Source of the DNA: Schaalia cardiffensis
GTDB lineage: Bacteria > Actinomycetota > Actinomycetes > Actinomycetales > Actinomycetaceae
NCBI RefSeq assembly: GCF_016405145.1
Contig: NZ_JAEKIA010000009.1
Coordinates: forward strand, 1 to 64,000
DNA length: 64,000 nucleotides
Reading direction: 5' to 3'
In this document: positions 62,174 to 64,000 of the stretch, piece by piece
Layout: each line of letters begins with the position of its first letter
Numbering within the stretch: the first letter of the stretch is position 1
Made by a program: the position numbers and the translations under genes
Notes under the pieces: model-generated
What the model was told of the DNA's origin: nothing
The model's database searches: none
What the model saw: only the letters and a program-made list of their open reading frames with translations

Positions 62174-62947
62174 TCATCGGCGAATGACCGGGTTCGTGAG
62201 CCGACCGATCTCGGGGATCTCGAAGGAAACGGTGTCGCCTGCTTCGATCGGGCCGGACACTCCCGGGCAGCCCGTGGTGATGACATCTCCGGGGAGCAGG
62301 GTGAACAGGGTCGAACAGTAGGCGACGAGTTCGCGCACCGTGTGCAGCATGTACGCGGTCGAGCCGGTTGTGTGCGCATCGCCGACACTGCCGGAGATCA
62401 CAAGGTTTTGCACATCAAGCTCGGGGTCCACCACGATCCAAGGGCCGAGCGGACAGGCAGTGTCGAAGGACTTGCCTTTAAGCCAGGGGCCGCCGTCCAT
62501 TGCGTCGCGGGCGGTGACATCGTTGCACAGGGTGTAGCCGAGGATCACCTGGTCGACCTCGTCGAGGGGCACGTCTTTCGCGAGGGACTTGATGACGACA
62601 GCGAGTTCGCCCTCGTAGATCACATCCTGGCTCCACTTGGGCAAGACGATCGGATCGTCCGGGCCAATGACCGAAGTGTTCGTTTTCATGAAGATCGGGG
62701 GCATCGTCTCAGGTTCGGGCGAGCCTGGGGCGCGGACCTCCTCGCCGAAGTTCGTGCCGATGCCGATGACTTTCGAACGGGGGATCACAGGTGAGAGGAG
62801 GCGAACCTCTTCAAGTTCGACAATGCGTCCATCGGGTTCGATCTCGCTGAAGAGGGGGTCGCCCTTGAGGACGACGACGCGGCTGGATCCCTCTTCGAGG
62901 GCGCCGTAGCGGGGTGATTCACCATCAGAAAAGCGCACGATTCTCAT
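62174..62947 (-). CDS. Fumarylacetoacetate hydrolase family protein
   Basis: A 257-residue protein with the FAH catalytic fold. An N-terminal cap (residues 1-55) precedes KVIGIGTNFGEE; metal ligands are expected in YEGELAVVI and in the earlier PPIFMKTNTS region, and the C-terminal LFTLLPGDVITTGCPGVSGPI is the family signature. Relatives hydrolyse or decarboxylate acylpyruvates and 2-oxo acids; the substrate here is unknown. The FAH-like gene near gltX is a common actinobacterial neighbourhood. ATG 62947 has TAGGCT six bases upstream and no ribosome site, a leaderless pattern. Confidence 0.9.
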   Translation of the reverse strand: MRIVRFSDGESPRYGALEEGSSRVVVLKGDPLFSEIEPDGRIVELEEVRLLSPVIPRSKVIGIGTNFGEEVRAPGSPEPETMPPIFMKTNTSVIGPDDPIVLPKWSQDVIYEGELAVVIKSLAKDVPLDEVDQVILGYTLCNDVTARDAMDGGPWLKGKSFDTACPLGPWIVVDPELDVQNLVISGSVGDAHTTGSTAYMLHTVRELVAYCSTLFTLLPGDVITTGCPGVSGPIEAGDTVSFEIPEIGRLTNPVIRR

Positions 62948-63318
62948 GGGATTAGCCTATTCCTTCGTGGGGTGTGTGCATCGACGAAGCGCCCTCGAAC
63001 CCACAATTTGTCGGACAAGTGGGGTGGCTTGTCTCCTCTTCAAGGGCTCAACGTCCCGGTACTCCACCCCTGCACTGTATCAACGCCCGGGGTTCGAAGA
63101 GACTGGAGTGTTCGCGCTCGGCCACAAGTGCCACGGCATCAAGGTCGCAGAATCCAGCAAGACCACCCACAACGATCCCCCCCTTCACAAAGACCCCGTT
63201 GCAACCACCACGAGAACCTGGCAAGCTCCGCGAGCGCCCCGCTCAGAAGCATCACCCCTCTTCTGTCCAGGAGTCTGTGGGGACATCGTTGACCGAGGCT
63301 GGCTGCCAGGTGCGCGTG
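62948..63318. other. Intergenic region with a partial copy of the symporter gene end
   Basis: No gene is supported. Bases 63266-63287 repeat (19 of 22 identical) bases 63327-63348 within the symporter 3' end, 61 bases apart. The rest, including a short inverted pair around 63007-63030 (TTGTCGGACAAG), shows no coding pattern. Confidence 0.5.
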
Positions 63319-63348
63319 TTATCCCCTCCACGAGTCCGTGGGCACATC
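63266..63348. repeat. 22-bp direct repeat at the 3' end of the symporter gene
   Basis: Copies at 63266-63287 and 63327-63348 match at 19 of 22 positions, 61 bases apart. One copy encodes DVPTDSW near the symporter C-terminus; the other lies past the stop codon, in a different frame relative to it. Confidence 0.8.
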
Positions 63349-64000
63349 ACCAGGCAAAAGCGGGTTGTCCACGCCGCTGAAGACGGGCTCTGCCACTTTC
63401 TCACGACGCTGGCGCTCATAATCGCGCAAAGCACCACGCCCCCACTTCGACAAGCTCAGGAGCGCCACGAGGTTCGTCACCGTCATGACGGCCATCGCGA
63501 TATCAACCGTGTTCCACACCAGGTCCAGGGACGCCAGGGCGCCGAGAACCACCGACAACACCGAGACGACGCGGACACTCCACACCGCCCACTTCGTGTT
63601 GCTCACGAAGGTCATATTCGTTTCGGAATAGACATAGGCCGCGATGATCGAAGAGTAAGCGAGAACAAAGATCAGGATCGCCATCGGCATGATCGTCCAT
63701 GCGCCGAGTTCATGGGCGACGGCAAGTGAGGTGAGGTTCGCTGGATTCGCTCCTTGGGCGCCCCAGACCTCCGGGCCTGCGATGAGGATGACGAAGGCGG
63801 TGGCGGTGCATACGACGATCGTGTCAATGAAGACCCCGAGCGATTGAATGAGTCCCTGCGTCACTGGGTGCGACACGGTCGCGGTCGCAGCCGCGTTCGG
63901 CGCGGTCCCCTGGCCGGCTTCATTGGAGAAGAGTCCGCGTTTCGTACCGTTGATGAGGGCGGCGAAGATTCCGCCTCCTAGTCCACCCACGATGGGAGCG
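63319..64000 (-). CDS. AGCS sodium:alanine/glycine symporter, C-terminal part (5' end outside window)
   Basis: The frame runs from the right edge of the window to a TAA at 63319, giving the last 226 residues. The AGCS signature NGTKRGLFSNEAGQGTAPNAAATA is present, followed by about five membrane helices (FIDTIVVCTATAFVILIAG, AWTIMPMAILIFVLAYSSIIAAYVY and others) and a cytoplasmic tail. The family imports alanine or glycine with sodium. Full-length members have 450-500 residues, so roughly half the gene is outside the window. Confidence 0.93.
   Translation of the reverse strand, partial: APIVGGLGGGIFAALINGTKRGLFSNEAGQGTAPNAAATATVSHPVTQGLIQSLGVFIDTIVVCTATAFVILIAGPEVWGAQGANPANLTSLAVAHELGAWTIMPMAILIFVLAYSSIIAAYVYSETNMTFVSNTKWAVWSVRVVSVLSVVLGALASLDLVWNTVDIAMAVMTVTNLVALLSLSKWGRGALRDYERQRREKVAEPVFSGVDNPLLPGDVPTDSWRG

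Overview
The window is high-GC chromosomal DNA of an actinobacterium, most probably of the Actinomycetaceae (Actinomyces/Schaalia type). The phylum call rests on the gene set: a DUF3097 gene next to hrcA, two adjacent clpP genes, a CIRCE-controlled hrcA-dnaJ pair, an IclR regulator divergent from leuCD, an LAxTG surface protein and many apparently leaderless genes. The family call is an inference from overall character and is uncertain. No phage, plasmid, insertion sequence or CRISPR array is visible.

Layout. 1-2525: secreted proteins, namely a cut-off gene, a permuted papain-like hydrolase sharing a domain with it, and a lipoprotein. 2920-4588: a sulfide:quinone oxidoreductase-like flavoprotein with a tiny partner gene. 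4717-7094: aminopeptidase C and an aldose 1-epimerase. 7243-11242 (minus): hrcA-dnaJ-rsmE under a CIRCE element, then DUF3097. 11356-13323: an OPT peptide transporter. 13523-18754 (minus): hemW-trmB-lepA with four-base overlaps, plus a TPR-like protein. 19187: rpsT. 19610-22990 (minus): comEA-comEC-holA. 23184-32541 (plus): a HerA-type ATPase, proC, valS, an AAA ATPase behind an unusual phased palindrome, and a fatty-acyl-CoA ligase.

32768-36264 (minus): a four-gene MacB-like export cassette (lipoprotein, adaptor with peptidoglycan-binding domain, ATPase, permease). 36520-41148 (minus): tig, two clpP genes, clpX and a chorismate mutase, i.e. a folding and proteolysis block. 41356-43937: a beta-CASP metallo-hydrolase and a cation diffusion facilitator. 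44134-46983: tRNA-Pro, tRNA-Gly, a small membrane protein, an LAxTG-anchored surface protein and tRNA-His. 47172-57111 (mostly minus): metallopeptidase, ATP-grasp protein, ddl, gpsA, an AMIN-like lipoprotein (plus), plsC, a diacylglycerol kinase-like protein, murA, leuD and leuC; cell-wall and lipid precursors dominate. 57287: the divergent IclR regulator. 58294-60514: two identical tRNA-Glu genes, tRNA-Gln and gltX. 60752-64000: a MalY-type PLP enzyme, a fumarylacetoacetase-family protein and the 3' part of an AGCS symporter.

Most genes are conserved core genes. The less ordinary signals are the six-unit, 10-bp-phased TATA palindrome at 29176-29232 merging with the -10 box of a leaderless AAA ATPase gene, the many short direct repeats just 3' of genes (two of them touching stop codons or C-termini), the export cassette, and the domain shared by the first two genes.
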